A stretch of DNA of 64,000 nt from positions 186,001 through 250,000 of the forward strand of contig NZ_QVIO01000009.1 in assembly GCF_003416895.1 (NCBI RefSeq). The letters are read 5' to 3'. The notes under the pieces are model-generated. The model did not search any database. It saw nothing but the letters and a program-made list of their open reading frames with translations, and had not been told where the DNA came from. Every line of letters begins with the position of its first letter. Positions within the stretch are counted from its first letter, which is position 1. A program made the translations under genes and the position numbers. Shown one piece after another: positions 27,301 to 36,111 of this stretch. This stretch comes from Duganella sp. BJB476 (GTDB taxonomy: Bacteria > Pseudomonadota > Gammaproteobacteria > Burkholderiales > Burkholderiaceae_D).

Positions 27301-28261
27301 CCTCGCGCAGCCGCTGTTCGAAATCATGGATGCGGGCCTGATGGAGCCGCGCGGCGGCAAGCTGTTCGCTGTTGTCCCGCTTCGCCGGCGCCGCCCGCGC
27401 ATGCGCCAGTTCAGACTGCATGGCCTCGATCTTTTCGTTGGTGTGGGTGATTTCGCGCTCGTGCAGCGCGCGCGTCGGACTGGCTCGGTTGAAGTGCAGC
27501 GACACGGCCGTCTGACGCGCATGCCTCCGCAAGCCATCCAGTTCCTGTTCCAGGCGCGGCACGTCGGATACCGCCGGCTCATGTTCGCGGACTGCCAGGA
27601 GTAGCCCGCTCATCCGCGCCATCGCTGCTCGCTCCCTGTGCAACAAAGCCATCAGCGCGTTGCGTTGCTGCTCCAGTCTGGGGATGCGATCGGCCAGGTT
27701 GGCCATCCTCAGGATGGCAAGGCCTTCCTCCTCCCGTATGCGATGGATTTCGGAGTCAAGTGCCGCCTCCACGCCGGCGGTGTGGTTCACGTCGATCTGC
27801 GCATGCAGCGATACCTCCTCAAGCTCTAATGTCCTCACCAAGGCGGGAATCACATCGCGCAAGGCCGCCGGTTCATGTGGCGGAGTGGGCCGCTCGCTGT
27901 TGCCGGGCCGCGTGTCGGCATAGCGTAGCAGTTGCGCATGGGGCTGGGGCTTGCGGTGTTTCAGTCCGAGCAGCACGGCTGTCTTTCCAGACAACTGGGA
28001 AAACACTTTCGCGACGCGCGGTCGTCGTTTGGCTGGCTCGGCCGCATGTGCGTCAGCCCCTTTTTCGATCAGTGACTTTGCTTTCTGGACCGACTTCCCG
28101 CTATCCGACCGCAACTCATTCAGTGCGGCCAAGGGGCCGAGGGTCGCCAGTTTGTGTGTTGTCTGGCGCGTGCTGGACCGCTGGTCGTCATGGGCCTTGC
28201 TACGGCCGATGCCGGGCAGACCGCACGTCAGCGATTGGGATCTTATAGAGATGCGGGACAT
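24338..28261 (-). CDS. Large effector-like protein, paralogue of the 1499-aa protein
   Basis: 1307 aa, convergent with the repeat protein. The N-terminal 150 residues are basic and Ser/Arg-rich. About 150-400 is helical and coiled-coil-rich. The middle is mixed helical and contains AAWRALQ, an Ala-Trp-Arg triad. About 900-1100 is beta-rich (VLSLQISTERVIEFYMGRTGPYIQIG, GWSADLRVRR). The tail holds ATMYVDYTLKPEAAPILDALR and LREKTRMQVERGIDLF, which match the other large protein's NYSMRPQASTWIDALN and VREKGKQAQENGIN. AWR (RipA) effectors of Ralstonia are the closest idea, AvrE-type the alternative; neither is certain. No clear ribosome site precedes the ATG. Confidence 0.55.
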   Translation of the reverse strand: MSRISIRSQSLTCGLPGIGRSKAHDDQRSSTRQTTHKLATLGPLAALNELRSDSGKSVQKAKSLIEKGADAHAAEPAKRRPRVAKVFSQLSGKTAVLLGLKHRKPQPHAQLLRYADTRPGNSERPTPPHEPAALRDVIPALVRTLELEEVSLHAQIDVNHTAGVEAALDSEIHRIREEEGLAILRMANLADRIPRLEQQRNALMALLHRERAAMARMSGLLLAVREHEPAVSDVPRLEQELDGLRRHARQTAVSLHFNRASPTRALHEREITHTNEKIEAMQSELAHARAAPAKRDNSEQLAAARLHQARIHDFEQRLREVETQLMQTRHSSTVNAAHLWEVGDGIADLEVLLPPLQEVMKRNAAVLEETSTRARKSRMELGGESQALLSRLLGHMPGFQTGVATAWSPPALRIWADGLERKVGAFGVDALAASSVLAIGMQALSIASGEDPVEADAILCEMRACSLSDLISAQGGPGAALTGMPGLSEKSRVMLGLLASVPRGMQVVSHLFAPGEMVRSKEQLYAARIYLQADDALRRASPEDGAGRRYLENAKRAVRCALQAPSVALGLAAATVDERAAYHGFRNGYQDNAADSHYQKANQHLRMLADWQHDAASSRRPWQARAHSPYHALREALTLATATGLPTPKRRARDELAKAADCLMDYVSARRQQLPPGQRPTDGELALQALAEQVQRTPIGTDLLTLKFDTAALAAIAERQGELRRHFEQGDVTKAKASPHDGFDAAWRALQATEHTLPEAMSLIQRQLLSPHQAASAFRQLTGEAAHWAKQEAAQRNRFHAAVGKANRLLYDGDLDKRVSGQTFHDLFEDMLAHLEWRDKLRFTEQHARGVNLGPLAAAFAVLGLPLGAKMVLSLQISTERVIEFYMGRTGPYIQIGKQKAHLSQAGAGLNGGCIWSLGKKLRMGMGWSADLRVRRESGIEQGVQLRIPRRAKGQDVAIVTQFLDLFEHLTHLATQADASRTDGDWMRELLAHHPNLNVGLIDRAPRKTIGTESNISVAALLRAACFRAGGTAGLKSRQDASSSSGVVAGNMTTTYRDSTGQNKTDVVARLGASVQSTVHEDKRQLGLSTGFFDLSHGREIRAKGRTHFCTVFTFDDEIDPVRTDRAIDFQSFKEFQQEVRDNWDAWVHYGIPKLASQVDENMRYVVAERQLENFLEQADAFTRINKLATMYVDYTLKPEAAPILDALRAEASLGRKAGREDLVQRAERDFDDLMTEPALWEPAILVLREKTRMQVERGIDLFVKVQRNRLAESQRTVGQWVQYEPVERADPGQRPAPARTWPDGAA

Positions 28262-28522
28262 GGCGGGATGAGTGGGAGCGTATGTTGAACGGGTAATTCG
28301 TGCTGATCGGTTTCCTTTGAAAGACCGCGGAAATCCGGCCCTGCAACTCTACGTCAGCCAAGGCCGAAGCAATGACTCCCACAACGAACTTAGGGTGCGT
28401 TTTATGAACCCGCCTCATGATAAGTTGACGCATAGACCAGCAAAATTTTTAATTTCAAATCAGTTGCGTTTGAAATTATGATGCAACTCAGTTGTATTAA
28501 GAATTCAATCTTTGGAGTGTTT

Positions 28523-30643
28523 ATGTTTTTTGCAGTCCCCTCATCACGCCTTGCTTTCTGTCTGACGGTCGCCCTGCCTGTCTACGCGGCCGCCGATCCG
28601 CTTGATCTTGCCGCCGCCCCCCAAGCCATGGATGCAGTCGAAGTCGTCGGCGTACGCCAGCCATATCGCAGCTTGTCGGCCACGGCCGCAACCAAGACTG
28701 AAACGGCGTTAAAGGACCTGCCGCAGAGCGCACGCGTGCTGACTGCCGACTTGTTGCGCGATGCCGGCGTTGATCGCTTTGCCGACGCGCTCGACTTGGG
28801 CAGCGGCATTTCGCGGCAGAATAATTTCGGTGGCGTCTGGGATAGTTACGCGGTGCGCGGATTCACCGGCGATCCGAATTACGGTTCCGATTTTCTGGTC
28901 AACGGCTTCAGCTCCAGCCGGGGCTACAACGGACTACGCGATCTTGCCAATGTGAGCAGTATCGAGATCTTGAAAGGACCTGCCGCTGCGCTGTATGGTC
29001 GAGGGGAAGCCGGCGGTATCATTAATATCATGACCAAGAAGCCCGGGTTCAGCCCCTCGTACACCATCGAACAGTCGGTTGGCAGCCACGACATTTACAG
29101 GAGCGCGGCGGATCTGACCGGCCCTCTGGGCGAAACCGTCGCTTATCGTGTGAACGCGGCCTATGAGCAAGGAGACAGCTTTCGCGACACGCTGTCATCG
29201 AAGCGCCGCCTGATATCGCCGTCGCTGATCTGGCGCGTCTCAGACAACACCACGGTATCGTATGAGCTCGAACAGATCGAGCAGCAGGCTTATCTTGATC
29301 GGGGTGTCGTTGCTGTCCAAGGCGTGCTGGGCCGGATACCGAACTCGCGCTTTCTCGGCGAGCCGGCTGACGGCCCCATGACTATCCATTCGAACGGGAA
29401 CCAAATATTCGTCCAACACGATTTCAATGCCGACTGGTCGCTGCAAGGCGGCCTGTCGTACCGCAGCAGTTTATTGCTCGGCTACTCGACCGAGGCATCG
29501 GCGCTACAGGGCGATGGTCGCACCTTGTGGCGCCAGCGTCGCTTCCGTGATTTTTCCGCGCAAGACTGGTCGGGGCGTGCCGAGTTGCTGGGCAAGGTGG
29601 TGACGGGCGCTGTCCAACATCATCTGCTGGTGGGGGCCGACGGCTATCGTTTTGTCGACGACCGTCTTCAGTTGCGCAAGAACCCGAGCGCCAGCGCGCC
29701 CTATGCCATCGATATCTACCATCCAGCCTACGGTGGCATGCAGCCGACGGTTCTGGGGCCATCGCTCGACACCAGGGAACAGCAATGGTCGACGGCGGTC
29801 TATTTGCAGGACCAGATTGAGCTCGGCAGCGAATGGAAGGCCTTGTTCGGCCTGCGGCGCGACAGTTACCGCCAGACCATCATCAATCACAACAAGAATG
29901 GGCTGGCCAATCGGCAATCGCTCGACGCCAGCAGTCCGCGCGTCGGCCTGGTGTACCAGCCCAACCGCCAGGCATCGCTGTATGTCTCTGCGGGGAAAGC
30001 GTTCCGCCCGAACAGCGGCATCGGCATCGACAACGAATCGTTTCCGGCCGAAAGCAGCCGCGCCTACGAGGCTGGTATTAAATTCGATAGCGGCAACGGA
30101 AAGTTAAGCAGCACGCTGGCGCTGTATTCCATCAAGAAAAAAAATGTCCTGACGCTCAACCCGCTCGACACCAACTTCTCGCTGGCAGCGGGCGAGGTCG
30201 GCAGCATGGGTGTCGAGCTCGACGTCGCGGGCGAGTTGGCGCGCACGTTGCAGATGTCGTTCTCCTATGCGTACACGGACGCCAAAGTCTTGCGTGACAA
30301 TGTACTGGCGGTGGGCGGAAGACTGGCTAATGTGCCAAAGCAGAGTGCGAATCTGTTGCTGACACATGAGATCAAGCTTGGCGGTGCGAGTGCGTCGGTC
30401 GGAGGTGGCTTCAATTATGTCGGTGAGCGCAATGGCGACGTGGCGATCAGCAGTACCTTCAAACTCCCGGCCTACACCACGACCAAGCTGTTGTCGTCCT
30501 ATGCGCCGAATAGCAGGCTGCGCCTGTCGCTGGAGGTAGACAATCTGTTTGACAAAGCCTACTACCAGAGCGCATACCAGCAGACGTGGGTCGCGCCTGG
30601 CGAAGATCGCCGAGCCAGGTTGACAGCGCGGTACACATTTTGA
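28523..30643 (+). CDS. TonB-dependent siderophore receptor
   Basis: 706 aa from the ATG at 28523 (GGAG site 5 nt upstream); an ATG 15 codons earlier lacks a ribosome site. The signal peptide ends near VYAAAD. The plug domain follows (LPQSARVLTADLLRDAGVDRFADAL, then GSGISRQNNFGG, FLVNGF and IEILKGPAAALYGRGEAGGIINIMTKKP). After that comes a 22-strand-type barrel ending in RRARLTARYTF with a terminal Phe. A TonB box-like VEVVGV lies after the signal. Receptors of this class import ferric siderophores. The partner gene 8 nt downstream encodes a membrane acyltransferase-like protein, so the two are likely one operon. Confidence 0.92.
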   Translation: MFFAVPSSRLAFCLTVALPVYAAADPLDLAAAPQAMDAVEVVGVRQPYRSLSATAATKTETALKDLPQSARVLTADLLRDAGVDRFADALDLGSGISRQNNFGGVWDSYAVRGFTGDPNYGSDFLVNGFSSSRGYNGLRDLANVSSIEILKGPAAALYGRGEAGGIINIMTKKPGFSPSYTIEQSVGSHDIYRSAADLTGPLGETVAYRVNAAYEQGDSFRDTLSSKRRLISPSLIWRVSDNTTVSYELEQIEQQAYLDRGVVAVQGVLGRIPNSRFLGEPADGPMTIHSNGNQIFVQHDFNADWSLQGGLSYRSSLLLGYSTEASALQGDGRTLWRQRRFRDFSAQDWSGRAELLGKVVTGAVQHHLLVGADGYRFVDDRLQLRKNPSASAPYAIDIYHPAYGGMQPTVLGPSLDTREQQWSTAVYLQDQIELGSEWKALFGLRRDSYRQTIINHNKNGLANRQSLDASSPRVGLVYQPNRQASLYVSAGKAFRPNSGIGIDNESFPAESSRAYEAGIKFDSGNGKLSSTLALYSIKKKNVLTLNPLDTNFSLAAGEVGSMGVELDVAGELARTLQMSFSYAYTDAKVLRDNVLAVGGRLANVPKQSANLLLTHEIKLGGASASVGGGFNYVGERNGDVAISSTFKLPAYTTTKLLSSYAPNSRLRLSLEVDNLFDKAYYQSAYQQTWVAPGEDRRARLTARYTF

Positions 30644-30651
30644 ACCCCGGC

Positions 30652-31812
30652 ATGGGCGGTGGCGCCATCCCGTCCATGCGAGGTCCGCGGTTGGCATCGA
30701 TAGACATCATGCGCGGGCTGGTGATGATGATGATGACCGTCGATCACGTACGGGAGACGTTCTTTCTGCGCTGGCAAGTCAGCGATCCGATGGATGTCGC
30801 CCAGATTGATCCGGGTCTGTTCTTCAGCCGCCTGGCGGCGCATTTCTGTGCGCCGATGTTCGTCTTCCTGACCGGCTTGTCGGCATGGCTGTATGCGCAC
30901 CCGGCGTCCGGCCCGCGTCCGGTGACGGGCTTTCTCGTCAAGCGCGGCTTGATGCTGGTAGCGCTGGAGATCAGCGTGATCGGCGTGGCGTGGACCGGCA
31001 AAATCCCCCCTCCCGTGATCTACCTGCAAGTGATCTGGGTCATTGGCCTGGCGATGATCGCGCTGACCCTGCTGCATCGTTTGCCCAGTCCGCCGCTGAT
31101 CGGGGGCGCGCTGTGTATCGTGTTTGGCCACAACCTGCTGACGCCCATCGCATTCGAACCGGGAAGCCCCGCCTACATCCCCTGGACCATCCTGCATGAT
31201 CGTGGTTTCCTGCTGGCGCAAGGGCCGTTGATGATCAAGGTCAGCTATCCATTGCTGCCATGGATAGGCGTTATCGTGCTGGGGTACGCGACCGGCCCAT
31301 GGTATGCGTCGTGCATTGATCCGGCGCGCCGGCAGAGGTTCTTGATGTACAGCGGGATTATCGCGGTGTTGCTTTTCCTGATGCTGCGCGTAAGTAATTT
31401 CTATGGCGAGACATTGCCATGGACGGCGGGCGAGACGGCAATGCGGACAGTGATGTCTTTTCTGAACGTAAAGAAATATCCTCCGTCGCTGGATTTTTTG
31501 CTGCTCACCTTAGGCAGTGGCTTGGTGTTGCTGTCCAGGCTGGAAACCTGGAACAACCGGCTGTTGCGAGGCGCGGCAAATTTCGGTAGCGCGCCGCTGT
31601 TTTACTACGTGCTGCATTTGTACTTGTTGCTCATACTGCAAAAGCTGCTTGCGTGGGGCTTGGGAACCAACGATGGCAACCGTTATGAGTTTCAAAGTCT
31701 CTGGACGATTTGGCTGGTGTCGGTATTATTGCTGGCATCGCTCCATGCTCCGGTGATGGCTTTCGCGCGCTTCAAGCGAAAGTCGACCATGGCTTGGGTG
31801 CGCTATTTCTGA
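30652..31812 (+). CDS. DUF1624/heparan-alpha-glucosaminide N-acetyltransferase-like membrane protein
   Basis: 386 aa with about ten hydrophobic segments. The start RLASIDIMRGLVMMMMTVDHVRETFF and the following HFCAPMFVFLTGLSAWLY are the family's hallmark; the DHVR histidine region is thought to be functional. These proteins transfer acetyl groups across the inner membrane in the eukaryotic homologue, while bacterial roles are mostly unknown. It lies 8 nt after the siderophore receptor stop; an earlier frame start at 30586 overlaps the receptor and is not needed. It may modify a siderophore or an envelope glycan (inference). Confidence 0.8.
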   Translation: MGGGAIPSMRGPRLASIDIMRGLVMMMMTVDHVRETFFLRWQVSDPMDVAQIDPGLFFSRLAAHFCAPMFVFLTGLSAWLYAHPASGPRPVTGFLVKRGLMLVALEISVIGVAWTGKIPPPVIYLQVIWVIGLAMIALTLLHRLPSPPLIGGALCIVFGHNLLTPIAFEPGSPAYIPWTILHDRGFLLAQGPLMIKVSYPLLPWIGVIVLGYATGPWYASCIDPARRQRFLMYSGIIAVLLFLMLRVSNFYGETLPWTAGETAMRTVMSFLNVKKYPPSLDFLLLTLGSGLVLLSRLETWNNRLLRGAANFGSAPLFYYVLHLYLLLILQKLLAWGLGTNDGNRYEFQSLWTIWLVSVLLLASLHAPVMAFARFKRKSTMAWVRYF

Positions 31813-32558
31813 GCGTACAACTGGCTCAAAAACGGCACTAGCGATGCCGTCATGGCGGCGTCGCTGGTGCGAGGCCATGCATGGTCGAAGCTATGCTTAT
31901 TTGCGCTTGCTGTGGTGGAATGCGTGCTTAGCTTCGAGCTGGACACTGTTTGATTTGTCATATGGCGTTTGGCGGAAAACGATGGTAGAACCATCCGTGG
32001 GAAACACATTGCCGTTCTGATCCAAAATATCTAAAGTTGCATTGGCCATTGAGTTTCCTAGCAGATGATCACGTATGGGGTGACAAGCAGTACGTCTTCA
32101 ATGTACCCGATTCCTATTTGTAAAAATGCGCTCTTTGTCACTATTGCGGAAGGAACGAATGCGGTCTCAAGCTTCAGGCTGGCGCGATGCCATCGTTTGG
32201 TTTTGAGAAGGGGTTATCGTCCTCCCCCAGTCGAGAAGCATCACCGCTTCCTACAAGAAAATCAGGATTTCCCGAGATGAAATTTCATCAGGTCACGCTA
32301 TCATTGAATTGCGCTCACAAGAAATCTTAAGTTACTCAAGAACATGCAGATGCTTCACAAGTAAGCTATTGCAGCTGCATATCTGCTCACAGTATAAAAG
32401 TAATGGCAATGTCGCAAACGTTGCCGATGCCTCTCTTAGGCCGAAATCCCGCCGCTGTTGGTCCTTGGTACGTAAGCCCAAAATTCTGCTTAGGCCTCAC
32501 GCAAGTCACGATTAGCTCATACGCTTTAATTTTTCTACAACCAATAAAAATTAATCAA
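31813..32558. other. Gene-poor, AT-rich spacer before the second chemoreceptor
   Basis: Apart from one 50-aa minus-strand frame (31897-32049), nothing here looks coding. A perfect palindrome GATGAAATTTCATC lies at 32276-32289, about 270 nt before the chemoreceptor start. Base composition is clearly more AT-rich than the operons to the left. Confidence 0.5.
31897..32049 (-). CDS. Small 50-aa protein of unknown function
   Basis: A short reverse-strand frame starts at ATG 32049 with AGGAAA 4 nt upstream. It begins MANATLDILDQNGNVF and ends HHSKRK. It is soluble, of mixed charge, with no signal peptide or membrane segment. The ribosome site and balanced composition make it plausible. No family recognised, and no partner gene in the same direction. 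Confidence 0.4.
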   Translation of the reverse strand: MANATLDILDQNGNVFPTDGSTIVFRQTPYDKSNSVQLEAKHAFHHSKRK

Positions 32559-34286
32559 ATGAAAATTGAAAATTTTAAAATCGGCCCCCGCTTGATCGCC
32601 TCTTTTAGCGTCGTGCTGATGATGCTGGTTATCGTTGCAGCATTAGGTGTAAGTCGGATGAGTGCTATGCAGCGGTCTATGGTGGACATTACAAAAGGGA
32701 ATGACGTTGAGTCCAGTTTAGCATTCCAAATGCGCTTAAGCGTCGCCGATAGGATGATCGCACTGCGTAATCTCGTCCTCTTCGAAGATCCCACGCAAAT
32801 GCAAACGCAGGTTGATCGAGTTCGAAAGCAGGCACAACTTTATGAAACTGCCGAAAAGAAAATCCGCGAAAATTTTGCTGTTTACGGCATTCAGGATGAC
32901 GAAACCAGGATACTGACAGATATCCAAGGGCAAAATGTCGCAGCTACCCCACTCATTGAAAAGGTTCTTCAATTGGGACTGGAGAATAAGGATGCCGAGG
33001 CAACGAAGATACTCATCGGTGATCTGCGTGATGTCCAAATTAAATGGCAAAATGGCCTCGATGCCTTGGTCTCCAGTGAGAAAAAACAAAACGAAGAGGC
33101 AAGTGCCGCAGCGGACGAGGCATATTTGTTCGCACGGAATACGATGATTGGGTTGAGCTGTGTTGCTGTGTTCATCGGAATGGTGGTTGCGTGGATCATA
33201 ACTCGCAGTATTGTGCTGCCCATTCAGCATGCCGTAACGATCGCTCAGACGGTCGCTGACGGCGACTTAACGAGTCAAATTGAGGTTACCGGCAAGGATG
33301 AAACCAGTATATTACTGGCGACCTTGAAGACAATGAATGAGAGCTTGCAAAGAATCGTCAGCCAGGTGCGCGCTGGCACGGATACCATGACGACGGCATC
33401 CAAGGAAATCGCGGCAGGCAATTTGGATCTGTCGTCGCGCACTGAGCAACAAGCCAGTTCGTTGGAGGAGACTGCGTCGTCGATGGAACAGTTGACCAGC
33501 TCCGTAAGGCAAAATGCTGATAACGCTCGTCAGGCGAGCAGTTTGGCGACGACCGCATCTGAGGTTGCCATTCGAGGTGGCGTGGCGTTCGCCAATGTCG
33601 TCGAAACGATGAGTGCAATTAGCGCATCGTCGAAAAAAATCGTCGAGATTATAGGCGTCATCGATGGTATTGCTTTCCAGACGAATATCCTCGCTCTGAA
33701 TGCTGCGGTCGAAGCGGCGCGTGCGGGCGAACAAGGCCGAGGTTTTGCAGTGGTGGCCACCGAAGTGCGCAGCCTGGCCCATCGAAGCGCCGCTGCGGCC
33801 AAGGAAATTAAAACGTTGATCAGTGATTCGGTTTCCAAGGTCGATTCTGGATCTGCCCTGGTAAATCAAACCGGGGAGACCATGAATCAGGTCGTTAATA
33901 GTGTTCGCCAGGTTGGCAGTATCATTACCGAAATCACTGCGGCAAGCCAGGAACAGAGCCTGGGTATTGAACAGATCAACCAAGCGATTATTCAGATGGA
34001 TAGCGTCACCCAGAAAAATGCAGCGTTGGTTGAGGAATCGGCGGCGGCTGCCGAATCTCTACAGGGCCAAGCGATTGAGCTTGTTGACGTTGTCGGGAAA
34101 TTCGTATTGAATCCAGCATCGATAGCCAGAGTTGCCGGAGAATTGAAGCAAAATGCATTTGCTGCCTCCAATCGATCGCAGACTTTGGCGCTCACGATAT
34201 CGCACAGATCGGGTAGCACGGCGCCCCCTGCAATCCAGCGGAAATTTCAGACCAAAGTTCATGATTCGGAGTGGTGCGAGTTCTAA
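32559..34286 (+). CDS. Methyl-accepting chemotaxis protein
   Basis: 575 aa starting at MKIENFKIGPRL; an in-frame ATG 52 codons upstream would add a non-typical leader and is rejected. TM1 is at about 12-33. A four-helix periplasmic sensor follows (about 35-190), then TM2 (TMIGLSCVAVFIGMVVAWII), HAMP, and a signalling hairpin whose tip repeats the IGVIDGIAFQTNILALNAAVEAARAGEQGRGFAVV block. The C-terminus is EWCEF, a CheR-docking-like pentapeptide. The signalling half is close to that of the other chemoreceptor, while the sensor halves differ. The N-terminal half has lower GC than the signalling domain, as if acquired separately (inference). Confidence 0.92.
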   Translation: MKIENFKIGPRLIASFSVVLMMLVIVAALGVSRMSAMQRSMVDITKGNDVESSLAFQMRLSVADRMIALRNLVLFEDPTQMQTQVDRVRKQAQLYETAEKKIRENFAVYGIQDDETRILTDIQGQNVAATPLIEKVLQLGLENKDAEATKILIGDLRDVQIKWQNGLDALVSSEKKQNEEASAAADEAYLFARNTMIGLSCVAVFIGMVVAWIITRSIVLPIQHAVTIAQTVADGDLTSQIEVTGKDETSILLATLKTMNESLQRIVSQVRAGTDTMTTASKEIAAGNLDLSSRTEQQASSLEETASSMEQLTSSVRQNADNARQASSLATTASEVAIRGGVAFANVVETMSAISASSKKIVEIIGVIDGIAFQTNILALNAAVEAARAGEQGRGFAVVATEVRSLAHRSAAAAKEIKTLISDSVSKVDSGSALVNQTGETMNQVVNSVRQVGSIITEITAASQEQSLGIEQINQAIIQMDSVTQKNAALVEESAAAAESLQGQAIELVDVVGKFVLNPASIARVAGELKQNAFAASNRSQTLALTISHRSGSTAPPAIQRKFQTKVHDSEWCEF

Positions 34287-34312
34287 GTTTTGTGATGCGT
34301 CGAGGGGGGAAT

Positions 34313-34347
34313 GTCTACTTTTAACACGTTCTATAATGGGGATTATC
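34313..34347. mobile_element. Relic of an IS3-type element end
   Basis: The segment starting TCTACTTTTAACACGTTC and continuing ATAATGGGGATTAT closely resembles the right end that follows the IS3 transposase fragment at 49528-49563 (TCTACTTTTAGCGCGCTC). No transposase remains here. It lies between the chemoreceptor and the frameshifted binding-protein gene. Confidence 0.5.
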
Positions 34348-34379
34348 GCGTGAGCGCCGAACATCCGGCCGCAGGTAGC

Positions 34380-35164
34380 CTATTTGCGTGTCGCTGCGGT
34401 ATATTTATAGATGATTTTTTGATAAGTTCCATCCAATTTCATCGCGGATAGCGTTCTATTGTATTTGGCGATCACGTCGGAAAATTCTTTTTTCTTGCTA
34501 AACGCAACATAAGTAGGAACACTTTCCACCGCTGGCACCAACTCTTCTATTTTATCCAGAGCGTTAAGCTGCTTTGCAAGAAAAAGGATCATATAACGAC
34601 TACTGGGAATTAAATCGACTCGATTTGCCAGCAATTTTTTAAGTTGGCTTCGCTGCTGTTGGCCAAATTAATTCGTTTGAATATGTTGGCTTTCATTGCT
34701 CCGTCGAATTTCTCCCCATAGCTCATCTGATTGACCACACCAATGCTCACGCCCGAATATTTTTGTAAATCTCCTTCAGAATTGAGCGCGGAGCCGGTTC
34801 TGGAGAAAAGCGAGATGGTCTGGGTAAACAATGCTTCGCCCGCGAAGGACATGAACTCCTCGCGCTCTGCTGTTTTATAAAGCGGGAAAACACCACCGAT
34901 GACACCCGCTTTGAGTGATTGAATCGCACGCGAGAGCGGCGTGATTTGAACACTGGCCGTATATCCACTAAGGCTGAGTGCCTCGATCATAATGTCGTAG
35001 GCAATGCCGGTGATCTTGTCATCCTTGCGATAGCCAAATGGCGGGCCATCGGGAACCATGAATTTCAGTTCGGAATATTGCGGCTCGGCCCATATGGCAT
35101 GACTTGGAAGAAAAGATAGTATTGTGAGAAAAATGGTTGTGATGACAATGAATTTTCTTGTCAT
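34380..35164 (-). pseudogene. Periplasmic solute-binding protein (SBP_bac_3-like), frameshifted
   Basis: Two adjoining reverse-strand frames form one protein of about 261 aa. The first (35164 to about 34635) has a signal peptide (SFLPSHAIWA) and the SBP_bac_3 pattern: FMVPDGPPFGYRKDDKITGIAYDIMIEAL, then PLSRAIQSLKAGVIGGVFPLYKTAEREEFM. The second (34634-34380) continues LLANRVDLIPSSRYM to the end AKYNRTLSAMKLDGTYQKIIYKY. The break is at a run of six A on the coding strand near 34633-34638, where one more A restores the frame as ANLKKLLANR. It may be a true pseudogene or a homopolymer sequencing error. The family binds amino acids; no ABC permease is next to it. Confidence 0.7.
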
Positions 35165-35449
35165 TTCTTCCTCCCTGATGCTCTAGATTCTTGTTCTCAC
35201 GTCCTGTTGCCCAGCATCTTCCATTTTTGTGCTCAGCCCACCAGCGAAGTGGAGTTGCATCATCATTCTCGAACGGTACTATTGTATTTGCGGGCCTTGT
35301 TGAGCTGGCCTCAAGTAAAGATATTTATGCTTTACTTTTTGATCGAATACTGGCCTGTGGTGCAGACGGACGTCGCGTTGTTCACCCCGCAATAGTACAA
35401 TGATTCCAGCCGATGTTGGCTAGAGTAGATTTTATTAAAAGGAGCATAA

Positions 35450-35665
35450 ATGACCAAGATCACTGGCGCCGAATATGTTACATCCACTGGCAGCGAGCAT
35501 ATTACACCTGCGGGGGGCAATATTTTCGCGGACCTGGGCTTTCCGCCTTCGGAAGCAGAAAAGCTACACGCTGACGCAGTGCTTATCATTGCCCTGAAAT
35601 TGGCGTTGAAAGACAAAGCTGGTGCGGATATTCCAGTTACTAAAACGCTCCCCACCCAGCCTTAG
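35450..35665 (+). CDS. Truncated XRE/HigA-type antitoxin-like protein lacking its HTH
   Basis: 71 aa with a good AAGGAG ribosome site. The segment ITPAGGNIFADLGFPPSEAEKL is the N-terminal signature of small XRE-type antitoxins that normally continue into a helix-turn-helix. Here the reading frame ends after KDKAGADIPVTKTLPTQP, and neither other frame restores an HTH downstream. It is thus a stand-alone N-terminal module or a decayed antitoxin. No toxin-like frame is adjacent. Confidence 0.5.
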   Translation: MTKITGAEYVTSTGSEHITPAGGNIFADLGFPPSEAEKLHADAVLIIALKLALKDKAGADIPVTKTLPTQP

Positions 35666-35880
35666 GCTCCAGGGGCGTTACCCCCCCCTCCGGGCAAAGC
35701 GATATACGCTGATTAACCTTTAAGTATGCCTACTTTAACTCAGTAAAATGGATAATTTCTCATACTGATTTATGCTGCCAGCATGAAATTTAGGCTTTCC
35801 AAAATTCACTGTGATCTCAAATATAAAATTATAAAAATTAATGGTGAGCGGTAAATCTCATTTACAGGAGAAATAAGCGA

Positions 35881-36111
35881 ATGAATGACATTAAACAAGC
35901 TTTTGGCGAGGGTTTGAGAGAAGGCTGGACTCTTTTTTGGTCCCCTTTCGTCGGTGTTTATAAAACCGCTAAAAAAATTATTTCATTCGGGTCTGCTAAG
36001 GCTGACAATGGAAGCCCTTTCAATAATGGTCTTCGCGATGGTTGGATCATGTTCTGGTCAATATTTACGGCATTCTATAGGGCAGCCAAGGCGATTCTCA
36101 CATCTAGGTAG
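35881..36111 (+). CDS. 76-aa small protein with an internal duplication
   Basis: Starts at ATG 35881 behind AGGAGAAATAAGCGA. Residues about 11-33 (GLREGWTLFWSPFVGVYKTAKK) and 48-70 (GLRDGWIMFWSIFTAFYRAAKA) are clearly two copies of one motif, G-L-R-(E/D)-G-W-x-x-F-W-S-x-F-x-x-x-Y-x-x-A-K. A Gly/Asn linker joins them. Each copy would make an amphipathic, aromatic-rich helix that could lie on or cross a membrane. No signal peptide. No family recognised; a membrane-active peptide or a small toxin are possibilities only. Confidence 0.55.
   Translation: MNDIKQAFGEGLREGWTLFWSPFVGVYKTAKKIISFGSAKADNGSPFNNGLRDGWIMFWSIFTAFYRAAKAILTSR

Noticed and set aside
32403..32558. N-terminal extension of the second chemoreceptor
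   Set aside because: It adds 52 residues before a standard chemoreceptor start and has no ribosome site or signal features.
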